A stretch of 64,000 nucleotides of DNA from contig NZ_JPLZ01000006.1 in assembly GCF_000735135.1 (NCBI RefSeq), positions 868,001 to 932,000 of the forward strand, read 5' to 3'. The stretch comes from Chryseobacterium sp. FH1 (GTDB taxonomy: Bacteria > Bacteroidota > Bacteroidia > Flavobacteriales > Weeksellaceae). Shown here one piece after another: positions 16,859-26,143 of the stretch. Within the stretch, counting starts at the first letter, position 1. Every line of letters starts with the position of its first letter. Made by a program: the position numbers and the translations under genes. The notes under the pieces were generated by a model. The model was not told the DNA's origin and made no database searches. It was given only the letters and a program-made list of their open reading frames with translations.

Positions 16859-17704
16859 TTAATCCAAATGTAAATTGTCAATCAATCTTACGTTCCCGAC
16901 ATTCACTACAATGAAAGCTCTGAAATCGTCGTCAGCTGAAAAGAAATCTACTTCCTTCAATGTTCCTTCTTCTGCGATCAGGAAATATTCCAAATCCATA
17001 TTTTCACTGTCAAAAATCTCTTCTACTCTGGTTTTGATTTCCGGAACAGAGATGACGCGAAACCATTCATTTACTCTTTTCAAAGTTTGAAAGATAAGTG
17101 CTGAGGTTTCTTTTTCAATTTCGGAAAGACGCATATTTCTGGAGCTCATCGCCAATCCGTTTTTTTCTCTGTGGATTTTAACGCCGTGGATTTTTATTTT
17201 CAAATCCAGACCTTCTACCAGCTTTTCGATAATTTTCAGTTGTTGAAAATCTTTTTCACCAAAGTAAGCATTGTCCGGGTTGACTTGAACAAATAATTCT
17301 TCCACTACAGTTCCAACGCCGTCGAAATGACCTGGTCGCGCGGAGCCTTCCATTTCGTTTTCAATCCCGCCAAAATCATAGTGTTTTCTATCCATTCCAT
17401 TTGGGTAGATGTCTTCAACTCTGGGTATGTAAACGGCATCTACAAGCTTTGAATCTTCCAATTTTTTGATGTCATCTTCCACAGTCCTCGGATATTTTTC
17501 CAAATCTTCCGGATTATTGAATTGAGTAGGGTTTACGAAAATCGAGGAAACCACAATGTCGTTATCTCGTCTTGCTTCTTCGTAAAGTGAGATGTGTCCC
17601 GCGTGCAATGCGCCCATTGTTGGGGCAAATCCGATGGTTTTCTGCTGGTCTTTTTGGGATTGGATATAGTTGGAAAAAGAATTCTTGTCGTAGAATACTT
17701 GCAT
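16859..17704 (-). CDS. panC: Pantothenate synthetase
   Basis: A 281-residue cytoplasmic enzyme that joins pantoate and beta-alanine using ATP. The nucleotide-binding motif is PTMGALHAGH (about residues 28-37). VSSIFVNPTQF and the MSSRNMRLS motif (the KMSKS equivalent) are present, as is the FGEKDFQQL segment. Length is normal. The divergent glycogen-synthase-like gene shares its upstream region, an arrangement I recall as common in flavobacteria. No panB or panD is in the window. Confidence 0.95.
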   Translation of the reverse strand: MQVFYDKNSFSNYIQSQKDQQKTIGFAPTMGALHAGHISLYEEARRDNDIVVSSIFVNPTQFNNPEDLEKYPRTVEDDIKKLEDSKLVDAVYIPRVEDIYPNGMDRKHYDFGGIENEMEGSARPGHFDGVGTVVEELFVQVNPDNAYFGEKDFQQLKIIEKLVEGLDLKIKIHGVKIHREKNGLAMSSRNMRLSEIEKETSALIFQTLKRVNEWFRVISVPEIKTRVEEIFDSENMDLEYFLIAEEGTLKEVDFFSADDDFRAFIVVNVGNVRLIDNLHLD

Positions 17705-18003
17705 AGTTTGTTATTTTATCAATCAAAGATAATCGTTTTTGTAAATTCTGATATAAGTAAATGTCGAATAATCATGCTTTTCATCATAAGTTGTTGAAAA
17801 TAATAATTATATGGGATTTTTGCGAATTGAAATCATCGATTAGGCTGTTTATCTATCAAAATTTAACATTTTAAATCATGTAACGGTTTGATTATGAATG
17901 TTTTTGATCACTAAGTATTAATATTAATGAAAATAAATAATTTGATTTAATTTTTTGTAATTTTGCAAAATGAAGATTTTATACTTCAACTAAAGTAAAT
18001 TTT

Positions 18004-18774
18004 ATGCCTAATCAAAAGATTTTATACGTTACTACAGAAATGTTCCCTTACCAAGAAGATACTAATATGGGAAGTTTGGTACACAAAATGGCGCTGAAAA
18101 TGCACGGAAGTGGTAACGATGTTAGGGTTTTCATGCCCAGATTCGGACAGATAAGCGAAAGAAAATTCCAATTGCACGAGGTGATTCGTCTTTCTGGGAT
18201 GAACATTATCATCAATGACTTGGACCAACCTTTGATTATCAAAGTGGCATCTTTGCCCGGCGAACGTCTGCAGGTTTATTTTATTGATAATGAAGATTAC
18301 TTCAAAAGAAAACAATATTACTTTGATGACGAAGGAAAAGCTTTTGAAGATAACAATGAAAGAGCGGTTTTCTTCGCAAGAGGTGTGATAGAAACAATCA
18401 AGAAACTGAACTGGGTTCCAGACGTGATTCACCTGAATGGTTGGATGTCTGCTTTGATTCCGATTTATTTGAAGACTTATTACAAAGACGATACTTACTT
18501 CAACGATACCAAAATCGTGCTTTCTGTCTACAATGAGGACGATGTTGAGTTGAGTAGTAATACAAAAGAAATTCTAGCATTTGATAATATTTCTGACCTA
18601 CAGTCGTTAGATAATCCTAGCTTCCTAAACTTTGTGAATGACAGTATGCAGTTTGTAGATGTCATCGTAAAAGGGAATGAGTTTTTGGAGGAAAAATTAG
18701 ATGAAGCTTACGGAAAAGCAGAGGCCGAAAAATCGGACTATTTGAATGCTGATTCCATAGCTACAGTTTATTAA
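18004..18774 (+). CDS. Glycogen/starch synthase-like protein (catalytic N-terminal domain only)
   Basis: A 256-residue protein matching only the first Rossmann-like domain of GT5 glycogen synthases. It begins KILYVTTEMFPYQEDTNMGSLV, where the ADP-glucose-binding KxGG loop of true synthases is replaced by NMGS, and contains PDVIHLNGWMSALIP. The second GT-B domain, needed for catalysis in normal synthases of about 470 residues, is absent, and the reading frame ends cleanly. Such short forms appear to be conserved in Bacteroidota next to panC and a DUF4270 gene. Catalysis is therefore doubtful, and its role is unknown. Confidence 0.75.
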   Translation: MPNQKILYVTTEMFPYQEDTNMGSLVHKMALKMHGSGNDVRVFMPRFGQISERKFQLHEVIRLSGMNIIINDLDQPLIIKVASLPGERLQVYFIDNEDYFKRKQYYFDDEGKAFEDNNERAVFFARGVIETIKKLNWVPDVIHLNGWMSALIPIYLKTYYKDDTYFNDTKIVLSVYNEDDVELSSNTKEILAFDNISDLQSLDNPSFLNFVNDSMQFVDVIVKGNEFLEEKLDEAYGKAEAEKSDYLNADSIATVY

Positions 18775-18790
18775 TTACTATTTTTTTATA

Positions 18791-20368
18791 ATGATAAAGA
18801 TAAAAACTTTGATGAAGGTGATCCCGTTTTTAATAATGGGAATGGTGGTTTTGAATTCTTGTGAAGGTGAGTTGGATGATCTTGGGTCACAGCTTGTGGA
18901 GGGAGGCGCCTCTGACGGTGTTGATAGAATGTATGGCCTCGTTGCTTACAATATTAATAATAATGATACCATCCAGACTGATGCTTCCAGAATAGATAGT
19001 GTAACGGTTGGTGCTTTTAATGAGCAAGTATTTGGTGGGCAGAAAGTATCTTATATCACACAGCTTAGATTGAATGCGTATGATCCAGACTTCGGTACAA
19101 ATCCCGTAATCGATTCTGTGGTTTTGACATTGAAGCCAAGGTACGAAACTGCTACTGATTCTCTTACTACAACTACGAACGAAGATTATGTTTATCCAGA
19201 CGGAGAGGTTGCTGCAAAAAAAGTGGTTGTAACATATCCGGTAAGAAAATATGGTAAATATAAAATGGGTGGCCAAAAAACACAACTGACTGTAAAAGTG
19301 CATGAAGTGAATGACTTCTTGGGTGCAGCTACCGATAAGGTCATCTCCAATAAAGCCATTTCTTTAGGGTCAGAAATTGGATCTCAAAATTTCAATGGAA
19401 CAGTGAATTCGGTGCTTATCACAAAAGATACAGACGCAACAGAATTGGTAAAGAGAGAAGTCTCTTATAGAATGAAATTGGACAATGCATTTTTTCAAAG
19501 CAAAATCATCGCTAAGAAAGGTGATCAAGTTTTGAAAGATGCAGCATCGTTTATCAGATATTTCAAAGGAATTAGTATTTCTGTTGCAGAGAATGATGGT
19601 TATCTTTTCTCAATGAGACCTAATGATGCGGCAATTACTATTTATTATAAAAATGATGTAACCACAGATGGTGTAGTTACACGTACAAATGCAGAAGTGG
19701 CTCTGAGCTTAGGTTCAGGAAATGTACATATAAGTAAGATTGCTTATGACAGAGCTGGTTCTAATTATGCATCCGCAATGTCATCCGTAGGAATGCCAAA
19801 TGATGTGAGTGGCGATCAATTGATTTATGCTCAGGGAATGGGAGGCGCAGGTTTTGGGCTTAAGATTCCGGCTTCTGCAATCGTGGAGTTGAAAAATATG
19901 TACAAAAACGAAAAAGTTGGAATTGTCTCTGCAAAAATCAGAGTTTATAATGATGCTGACAGCTGGAATAATTCTTACAGAAAACCAAGCAGTTTATTGG
20001 TAAAAGAAAAAGATTCCACAAGATTTCTACCAGATATGACAGAATTGGCCGGGACAGGATATTCTTTGATCAGGACTGGAAATCTTTCTACCAAAGATGC
20101 TTATTACGATATAGGGATTACAGCTTCATTGAAAAAAATAATAGAAGATGAAAGTTATGACGTTTCTAAAGGAAAAGATTTCATAATCAATCTAGGAAGT
20201 TATTCAGTTGATGCTTCTACTGGTAATCTATTAGGACAGGATTTCAATAGCAGGGCTTACACTCCGAACCGAATTGTTCTGAAAGGTACAGATCAAAGCA
20301 AAATTGGTCAAATATTACCAAAGGAATCTAAGACAGCTCAATTGAGATTAATATATACTAAAAAATAA
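18791..20368 (+). CDS. DUF4270 family lipoprotein
   Basis: A 525-residue exported lipoprotein. The signal FLIMGMVVLNSC carries a lipobox ending in Cys at about residue 24, followed by the acidic EGELDDLGSQL. The body shows beta-strand-rich sequence and the VSYITQLRLNAYDPDFGTNP stretch that I associate with DUF4270, a surface-exposed Bacteroidota family of unknown function. It starts 16 bases after the glycogen-synthase-like gene and ends 13 bases before glmS, so these three are likely one operon. Confidence 0.8.
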   Translation: MIKIKTLMKVIPFLIMGMVVLNSCEGELDDLGSQLVEGGASDGVDRMYGLVAYNINNNDTIQTDASRIDSVTVGAFNEQVFGGQKVSYITQLRLNAYDPDFGTNPVIDSVVLTLKPRYETATDSLTTTTNEDYVYPDGEVAAKKVVVTYPVRKYGKYKMGGQKTQLTVKVHEVNDFLGAATDKVISNKAISLGSEIGSQNFNGTVNSVLITKDTDATELVKREVSYRMKLDNAFFQSKIIAKKGDQVLKDAASFIRYFKGISISVAENDGYLFSMRPNDAAITIYYKNDVTTDGVVTRTNAEVALSLGSGNVHISKIAYDRAGSNYASAMSSVGMPNDVSGDQLIYAQGMGGAGFGLKIPASAIVELKNMYKNEKVGIVSAKIRVYNDADSWNNSYRKPSSLLVKEKDSTRFLPDMTELAGTGYSLIRTGNLSTKDAYYDIGITASLKKIIEDESYDVSKGKDFIINLGSYSVDASTGNLLGQDFNSRAYTPNRIVLKGTDQSKIGQILPKESKTAQLRLIYTKK

Positions 20369-20381
20369 GAACTGAAAATAT

Positions 20382-22235
20382 ATGTGTGGAATTGTTGGAT
20401 ATACAGGTTTTCGAGATGCCTACGATATTGTGATCAATGGATTGCGACGTTTAGAATATCGTGGCTACGATAGTGCTGGAGTTGTTCTAGAGACTGAAAA
20501 TGGAGCATTCGAAGTGAAGAAAACCAAAGGTAAAGTTGACGATCTTGTTGCTATTTCAAAAGGTTTAAAAAGCACTTCGAAAATAGGAATGGGGCACACA
20601 AGATGGGCAACGCATGGTATCCCAAGTGATCAAAACTCCCATCCTCATGTTTCCAACAACGGAAAAATTGCTTTGGTTCATAATGGTATTATAGAGAACT
20701 ATGATACGATTAAAACCATGCTTATCAATAAGGATTTTGAGTTTAGATCAGAGACTGATACAGAAGTTCTCGTTAATCTAATCCAATATTTTATGGATAA
20801 GGAATTGACATTGGATTTTTCTGAAGCTGTGAGATTTGCACTTAACGAAGTTTATGGTGCATACGCTGTTTCTGTAATGCACGAAGATTTTCCAGGAGAG
20901 TTGGTTGTCGCAAGATTAGGATCACCCTTAGCGGTTGGTATTGGTGAAAACGAATATTTTGTGGCTTCAGATGCTTCTCCATTTGTTGAATTTACTAAGG
21001 AAGCTGTTTATCTGGAAGAAGGTCACATGGCAACTATTTCTTTGGAATCTGGGATTGACATCAGAACAATTACAGAAAATACTAAGATAGAGCCAGCTAT
21101 TCAAGAGTTGAAACTTAATCTTGAGCAAATAGAAAAAGGTGGATACGAACATTTTATGTTAAAAGAAATCTTCGAACAGCCAAAATCTATTCTTGATACG
21201 ATGCGAGGAAGATTGCTTGCGGATGAAGGTATCATCAAAATGGCAGGTATCTGGGATCACTTGGAGAGATTGACCAATGCTGAAAGAATCGTCATCATCG
21301 CTTGCGGCACTTCTTGGCACGCAGGACTTATTGGAGAATATCTAATAGAGGAGTTTGCAAGAGTTCCTGTAGAAGTTGAGTATGCGTCAGAATTTAGATA
21401 TAGAGATCCAATTATCAATTCCAAAGATGTTGTAATTGCAATCTCTCAATCTGGAGAAACAGCAGATACTATGGCGGCTATCAAGCTTGCTAAAGAAAAA
21501 GGCGCATTTGTATTCGGAATTTGTAATGTGGTAGATTCTTCTATAGCGAGATACACTGATGCAGGTGCTTATACACACGCTGGTCCAGAGATTGGCGTGG
21601 CTTCTACAAAAGCATTTACAGCACAGTTGACTATTTTGTCTTTGATTGCTATCAAATTAGGAAATCACAATGGTAATCTGGGTAAAGCCGATTTCATGAG
21701 ATTGATTACCGAATTGGAATCAATTCCTAAGAAAGTAGAAGAGGTTCTTAATTCTGTAGATGGTGTAGTAAAAACTATTGCCAAGAAATTTGCAGATGCA
21801 ACCAATTTCTTGTACTTGGGAAGAGGTTACAACTTCCCTGCAGCTTTGGAAGGTGCGCTTAAGCTTAAAGAGATTTCTTACATCCACGCAGAGGGATATC
21901 CAGCGGCAGAGATGAAGCATGGCCCAATTGCTCTGATTGATGAAAATATGCCAATCGTCATTATTGCTCCAAAGATTGGACATTATGATAAAATTGTAAG
22001 CAATGTTCAAGAAATCAAGGCTAGAAAAGGAATTGTGATTGCTGTAATAAATAAAGGTGATACTCAAGTTGCTGCAATGGCAGACTATATTATTGAGATT
22101 CCAGAGACATCTGAATGCTTCTCACCGATCTTGGCATCTGTACCATTACAACTCTTATCTTACTACATTGCGGTAGAAAGAGGAGCCAATGTAGATCAAC
22201 CAAGAAACCTTGCAAAATCAGTTACTGTAGAATAA
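20382..22235 (+). CDS. glmS: Glutamine--fructose-6-phosphate aminotransferase (isomerizing)
   Basis: A 617-residue enzyme that makes glucosamine-6-phosphate, the first step to UDP-GlcNAc for peptidoglycan and LPS. The N-terminal amidotransferase uses Cys2 (MCGIVGYTG), and the RGYDSAG and THGIPSDQNSHPH segments fit its active site. Two SIS sugar-isomerase domains follow (ISQSGETADTMAA, then RGYNFPAALEGALKLKE). The C-terminus DQPRNLAKSVTVE is the standard family ending. Length is normal. There is no glmS ribozyme or leader in the 13 bases upstream. Confidence 0.97.
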   Translation: MCGIVGYTGFRDAYDIVINGLRRLEYRGYDSAGVVLETENGAFEVKKTKGKVDDLVAISKGLKSTSKIGMGHTRWATHGIPSDQNSHPHVSNNGKIALVHNGIIENYDTIKTMLINKDFEFRSETDTEVLVNLIQYFMDKELTLDFSEAVRFALNEVYGAYAVSVMHEDFPGELVVARLGSPLAVGIGENEYFVASDASPFVEFTKEAVYLEEGHMATISLESGIDIRTITENTKIEPAIQELKLNLEQIEKGGYEHFMLKEIFEQPKSILDTMRGRLLADEGIIKMAGIWDHLERLTNAERIVIIACGTSWHAGLIGEYLIEEFARVPVEVEYASEFRYRDPIINSKDVVIAISQSGETADTMAAIKLAKEKGAFVFGICNVVDSSIARYTDAGAYTHAGPEIGVASTKAFTAQLTILSLIAIKLGNHNGNLGKADFMRLITELESIPKKVEEVLNSVDGVVKTIAKKFADATNFLYLGRGYNFPAALEGALKLKEISYIHAEGYPAAEMKHGPIALIDENMPIVIIAPKIGHYDKIVSNVQEIKARKGIVIAVINKGDTQVAAMADYIIEIPETSECFSPILASVPLQLLSYYIAVERGANVDQPRNLAKSVTVE

Positions 22236-22341
22236 TTTCACGGTTTGTGAAATATTCTTTAACAATTTACGTTTTGAATAAAAATTGATAATTATTCATA
22301 AAAAAAATTATATATTTACCGCTTAATTTCTTTAAAATAGG

Positions 22342-23760
22342 ATGAAAAGGATATTACTAATATTATTGTCAACGTCGGTTATTGTTTCTTGTTCCAAAGG
22401 GGGAGGAAAAGGTATAACTGGCAACCCAGGTATTAAGGGAGAACTTGTTCCGAGAGGATCATCAAAATCATTTGTAGCAGAAAGACCTTATGGGATGGTT
22501 CCAGTACCGGGAGGCTCCTTTGTAATGGGTATGGCTGATCAGGATTTTGCAGCTACACCGGAAAAAGCAATGCCTAAAACTGTTACAGTAAATTCCTTTT
22601 TTATGGATGAAACAGAGGTGACCAATGCAGAATACAGAGTTTTTATCAACGCTGTTAGAGATTCTATTGCCAGAGGCTTGTTAGCTGAAGCAGCAGGAGA
22701 AGGTGGCGGAGATGGCGAAGGGGGCTCTATTGCTGACTATGCTTATGCAGGCAAGAAAACTGGAGATGAAGCTTCACCATATCAACAATTCTTGGAATCC
22801 CAAGGAGGTAGAGATGGTTATGATGAGTCAAAAAGATTAGACAAAAAAGTTCCATTGACATATAATACGTCTGCTTATCCAGACGAAAAATATGCAGAGG
22901 TTTTAGAGTCCATGTATTTACCAGTGGAGAAAAGAATCAACAACGAAAGAATTATTGACTGGTCCAAAATAAAATATAATTACCAGTGGGAAGATGTATT
23001 TTCTGCTGTTAAAGACAAAGACAGAGGGGCTAACTATCTTAAAAAAGAAAGCATCGCAGTTTATCCAGATACAACTGTTTGGGTGAGAGATTTTAATTAT
23101 GCTTATAACGAGCCTTTGTTAGATCAGTATTTTTGGCATAATTCTTATAAAGAATATCCTGTTGTAGGTGTTACTTGGGATCAGGCGAGAGCATTTTGTG
23201 ATTTCAAAACCAAAATCAAAACTGATTACAACAACAGTTTGAAAAAGAAAAAACAAAAAGCAATGAGGTTCCGTCTTCCTACAGAAGCTGAATGGGAATA
23301 TGCTGCAAAAGGTGGAATTGAAAATGCTACCTATCCTTGGGGTGGACCTTATTTGCAGGATGACAGAGGATGTTATTTGGCAAACTTCAAACCAAAAAGA
23401 GGTTCCTACATAGAAGATGAGAAAAAAGGAAACTATGCTTATACAGCACCTGTGAAAAAATTCCAAAAAAATGGATATGGACTCTATGATATGGCAGGGA
23501 ATGTTGCTGAGTGGACAGAATCACCATACAGCAACTCTACATATGAATTCTCTTCAACTTTAAATCCTCACTTATCAAACCAAGCATATAGAGAAACTAA
23601 AAAGACGGTTAGAGGTGGATCTTGGAAAGATGTTGGTTATTTACTAATGACTGGTTACAGAGATTGGGAAAGAAAAGATTCTGCAAGAAGTTTCATCGGA
23701 TTCAGAACAATTCAAGATATCCCTTCTGGTGCAGTGAAATTTAAAAGAGCTACAAAATAA
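22342..23760 (+). CDS. gldK: Gliding motility / type IX secretion lipoprotein GldK
   Basis: A 472-residue lipoprotein with lipobox STSVIVSC (Cys at about residue 17). The body is a formylglycine-generating-enzyme-like (SUMF1) fold: PVPGGSFVMGMAD, DETEVTNAEYRVF, RLPTEAEWEYAAKGG, MAGNVAEWTESPY and VRGGSWKD. In the family GldK and GldN form the ring complex at the outer membrane on the periplasmic side. A Gly/Glu-rich low-complexity stretch (EAAGEGGGDGEGGS) lies near residue 120. It is first in the gldKLMN order, preceded by about 100 bases that probably hold its promoter. Confidence 0.95.
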   Translation: MKRILLILLSTSVIVSCSKGGGKGITGNPGIKGELVPRGSSKSFVAERPYGMVPVPGGSFVMGMADQDFAATPEKAMPKTVTVNSFFMDETEVTNAEYRVFINAVRDSIARGLLAEAAGEGGGDGEGGSIADYAYAGKKTGDEASPYQQFLESQGGRDGYDESKRLDKKVPLTYNTSAYPDEKYAEVLESMYLPVEKRINNERIIDWSKIKYNYQWEDVFSAVKDKDRGANYLKKESIAVYPDTTVWVRDFNYAYNEPLLDQYFWHNSYKEYPVVGVTWDQARAFCDFKTKIKTDYNNSLKKKKQKAMRFRLPTEAEWEYAAKGGIENATYPWGGPYLQDDRGCYLANFKPKRGSYIEDEKKGNYAYTAPVKKFQKNGYGLYDMAGNVAEWTESPYSNSTYEFSSTLNPHLSNQAYRETKKTVRGGSWKDVGYLLMTGYRDWERKDSARSFIGFRTIQDIPSGAVKFKRATK

Positions 23761-23797
23761 TTAACTAACTATTACTAACTAAAAACTTAAAAAAAAC

Positions 23798-24475
23798 ATG
23801 TTTAAAACTAAAGATTCAATCACGAATTTTGTGTATTCGTTTGGTGCAGCTATCGTAATCTTGGGAGCACTATTCAAAATGACTCACTGGAGTCTTGGCC
23901 CAATTACTGGTAACGTTGCTCTTGCTGCTGGTTTGATTACAGAAGCACTTATCTTCTTATTCTTCGCATTCGATCCACCAAAATCTGAAGAAAACTATGC
24001 TTGGGAAAATGTTTACCCAGAATTGCTAGACGAAACTGCAGAGAGACAACCTAAGAAAGTTATAGCTAAAGTAGAAAACAAAGAATTAGAAGTATCTTTG
24101 TCTGATAAACTTGACAAAATGTTGGCTGATGCTAAATTAGATGTGAATTTATTCGAAAGACTAAGAGGAGGCATTGATAAATTTTCATCTTCAGTAGATC
24201 AAATCAACCAAACAGTTGATGTTTCTGCTTCAACTCACAAATATAACGAGCAACTTAATTTGGCTGCCTCTCATTTGGAAAGTATGAATGCTTTGTACGC
24301 ACTTCAATTGGAGCAAGGACAAAAACAATCAGAGTTCAGTAAAAAATATGTTGAAGATATTCAAAAATCTGCTGCTCATTCTGAAAAATTCAATGAAGAA
24401 TTGCAAGGACTTACAAGTAATCTAAATAATCTTAATAGAGTTTACGGAGGAATGCTAAGCGCGATGAAGTCTTAA
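23798..24475 (+). CDS. gldL: Gliding motility / T9SS motor protein GldL
   Basis: A 225-residue inner-membrane protein with two helices in its first 65 residues (FVYSFGAAIVILGALFKM and the helix around LAAGLITEALIFLFFAF). Glu49 in the second helix is the conserved acidic residue proposed to carry protons in the GldLM motor. The cytoplasmic remainder is helical and coiled-coil-like (NQTVDVSASTHKYNEQLNL). GldL pentamers surround a GldM dimer and convert the proton motive force to rotation that powers type IX secretion and gliding. Confidence 0.95.
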   Translation: MFKTKDSITNFVYSFGAAIVILGALFKMTHWSLGPITGNVALAAGLITEALIFLFFAFDPPKSEENYAWENVYPELLDETAERQPKKVIAKVENKELEVSLSDKLDKMLADAKLDVNLFERLRGGIDKFSSSVDQINQTVDVSASTHKYNEQLNLAASHLESMNALYALQLEQGQKQSEFSKKYVEDIQKSAAHSEKFNEELQGLTSNLNNLNRVYGGMLSAMKS

Positions 24476-24522
24476 TCCCTATCATTTTAATTTTTGTTTA
24501 ACAATTAATTTAATTTATTAAA

Positions 24523-26091
24523 ATGGCAGGAGGAAAACAGACACCACGTCAGAAGATGATTAACCTGATGTACTTGGTTTTCATTGCGATGCTAGCAATG
24601 CAGATCGATCAGGAAATCATCAGATCATATAAAGATACAAACCAGTCGCTTACAGATACCAGACTAATGGTAGAGGATAAGAACGACAAAATTTTCGAAG
24701 CTACACTTAAAGCAAAAGCAGCTTCATCTCCAGAAGTTTATGGTCCTATGCTTGTTCAATATCAAGAGTTGAAAGCGAAAACCAATGATTTAGTGGATTA
24801 CATCACTGGATTAAAAAATAAGATGAGTACTGAGGCAGAGTATAATTCTGACTTAGTAGTTGAGGAAAGTTTTACAGCTCTAAACAATACCGAGCCAGCT
24901 ACTACTACTTTTTTCAAAGATGGTGATGAGAAGACTTTATCTCCTCAATCTGTTGAGTTAAAAAATAAAGTGGATGCACTTAGAAATTATATAGTAACAG
25001 CTTTCGGAAATAATGCGCAATTGAAAGATGTTGCCACAAGAGCAAATAAAATGATGGTCGCTGAGTTTCCTAAGGGAGATAAGAGAGCGAACAAAGGTTG
25101 GACTCAATACAAATTTTATAATCAACCTTTAGTTGCTGCATTATCAAATCTTGAGGTGATTCAGTCAGAAGCTAGAAACTTGCAGTCTGATGCTTTGACT
25201 TCTATGTTGCAAGAAAAAGTGGACGCAGATATCAAATTTGACGCTTATGAAGCTTTGGTTTCTGGACCTAGTTCAGTGATGAAAGGTGAGCCGGCAGAAA
25301 TTAAGGTGGCAATCGGAACTTTTGCAAGTTCTGTTCCTGGTCTAGCAATTACTGGTGCTAAAGTTGTAAATGGTCAAGGTATCATTACACCAGCAACAGG
25401 AGCAGTTGGAACTCAAGAATTAAAAGGTCAGATTTCATTTACAGATAAAAATGGTAAAGTTCATACATTGCCTTATGCCCACACATTGAACGTTGTGTCT
25501 GGTGCAGAAGCATTGAAAGAACAAAGTGGTGCAATCTTGGCAGCTGATAAAATGAATGTTTTGTATAGAGGTTTGTCAAATCCAATTTCAGGATCAATCT
25601 TAGGAGCAGATCTTAGCGCTACTACATTGTCAGCAGCTGGTGCCTCTGTGAGTGGAAGCAACGGAAAATGGAACGTGACACCTGGAGGAGGAAATGAAGT
25701 AACGCTTACCATCGCTGGAAAATCTCCAAGTGGTAAAGTAATTTCTCAGCCTTTCAAATTCAGAGTTAAAAATATCCCGCCTCCAAGAGGAGAGATCAGA
25801 GGTAAGAGCTACGATGTGATGCCTGCGAATATGATTTCAAAACAAACTTTGACGGCAACGCTTAAAGATTTTGATTTCCCAGTGACATTCAATGTAGTGA
25901 GCTTCAAAGTAAAAGTACCTGGAAAAGCTGTGATGTCTGTAAACGGTAATTCATTGGCACCGGTAGAATCTTTGACGAAAGGATTGAGATCTGGCGACAA
26001 TATTGCAATTTTCGATGTTCAGGCGACAGCACAAGGATTAAGTGGCGTTGTACTTCCTAATATTGGAGGTGTGGTGATCAGTGCACTTTAA
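24523..26091 (+). CDS. gldM: Gliding motility / T9SS motor protein GldM
   Basis: A 522-residue protein with one N-terminal transmembrane helix (MINLMYLVFIAMLAMQI) and a long periplasmic part of four domains that reaches the GldKN ring. Arg9 just before the helix is the residue thought to pair with Glu49 of GldL. The GGKQTPRQKM start is characteristic of the family. The last domain ends VVLPNIGGVVISAL. It follows gldL after 47 bases and precedes gldN after about 50, all on one strand. Confidence 0.95.
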   Translation: MAGGKQTPRQKMINLMYLVFIAMLAMQIDQEIIRSYKDTNQSLTDTRLMVEDKNDKIFEATLKAKAASSPEVYGPMLVQYQELKAKTNDLVDYITGLKNKMSTEAEYNSDLVVEESFTALNNTEPATTTFFKDGDEKTLSPQSVELKNKVDALRNYIVTAFGNNAQLKDVATRANKMMVAEFPKGDKRANKGWTQYKFYNQPLVAALSNLEVIQSEARNLQSDALTSMLQEKVDADIKFDAYEALVSGPSSVMKGEPAEIKVAIGTFASSVPGLAITGAKVVNGQGIITPATGAVGTQELKGQISFTDKNGKVHTLPYAHTLNVVSGAEALKEQSGAILAADKMNVLYRGLSNPISGSILGADLSATTLSAAGASVSGSNGKWNVTPGGGNEVTLTIAGKSPSGKVISQPFKFRVKNIPPPRGEIRGKSYDVMPANMISKQTLTATLKDFDFPVTFNVVSFKVKVPGKAVMSVNGNSLAPVESLTKGLRSGDNIAIFDVQATAQGLSGVVLPNIGGVVISAL

Positions 26092-26143
26092 TTTATTTTA
26101 AAAAGTTATTATCAACTTATTGATTTTAGATTCAATATTTATT

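Noticed and set aside
20369-20381. glmS ribozyme or riboswitch
   Set aside because: Only 13 bases separate glmS from the preceding gene, too short for a ribozyme, and none is expected in this phylum.
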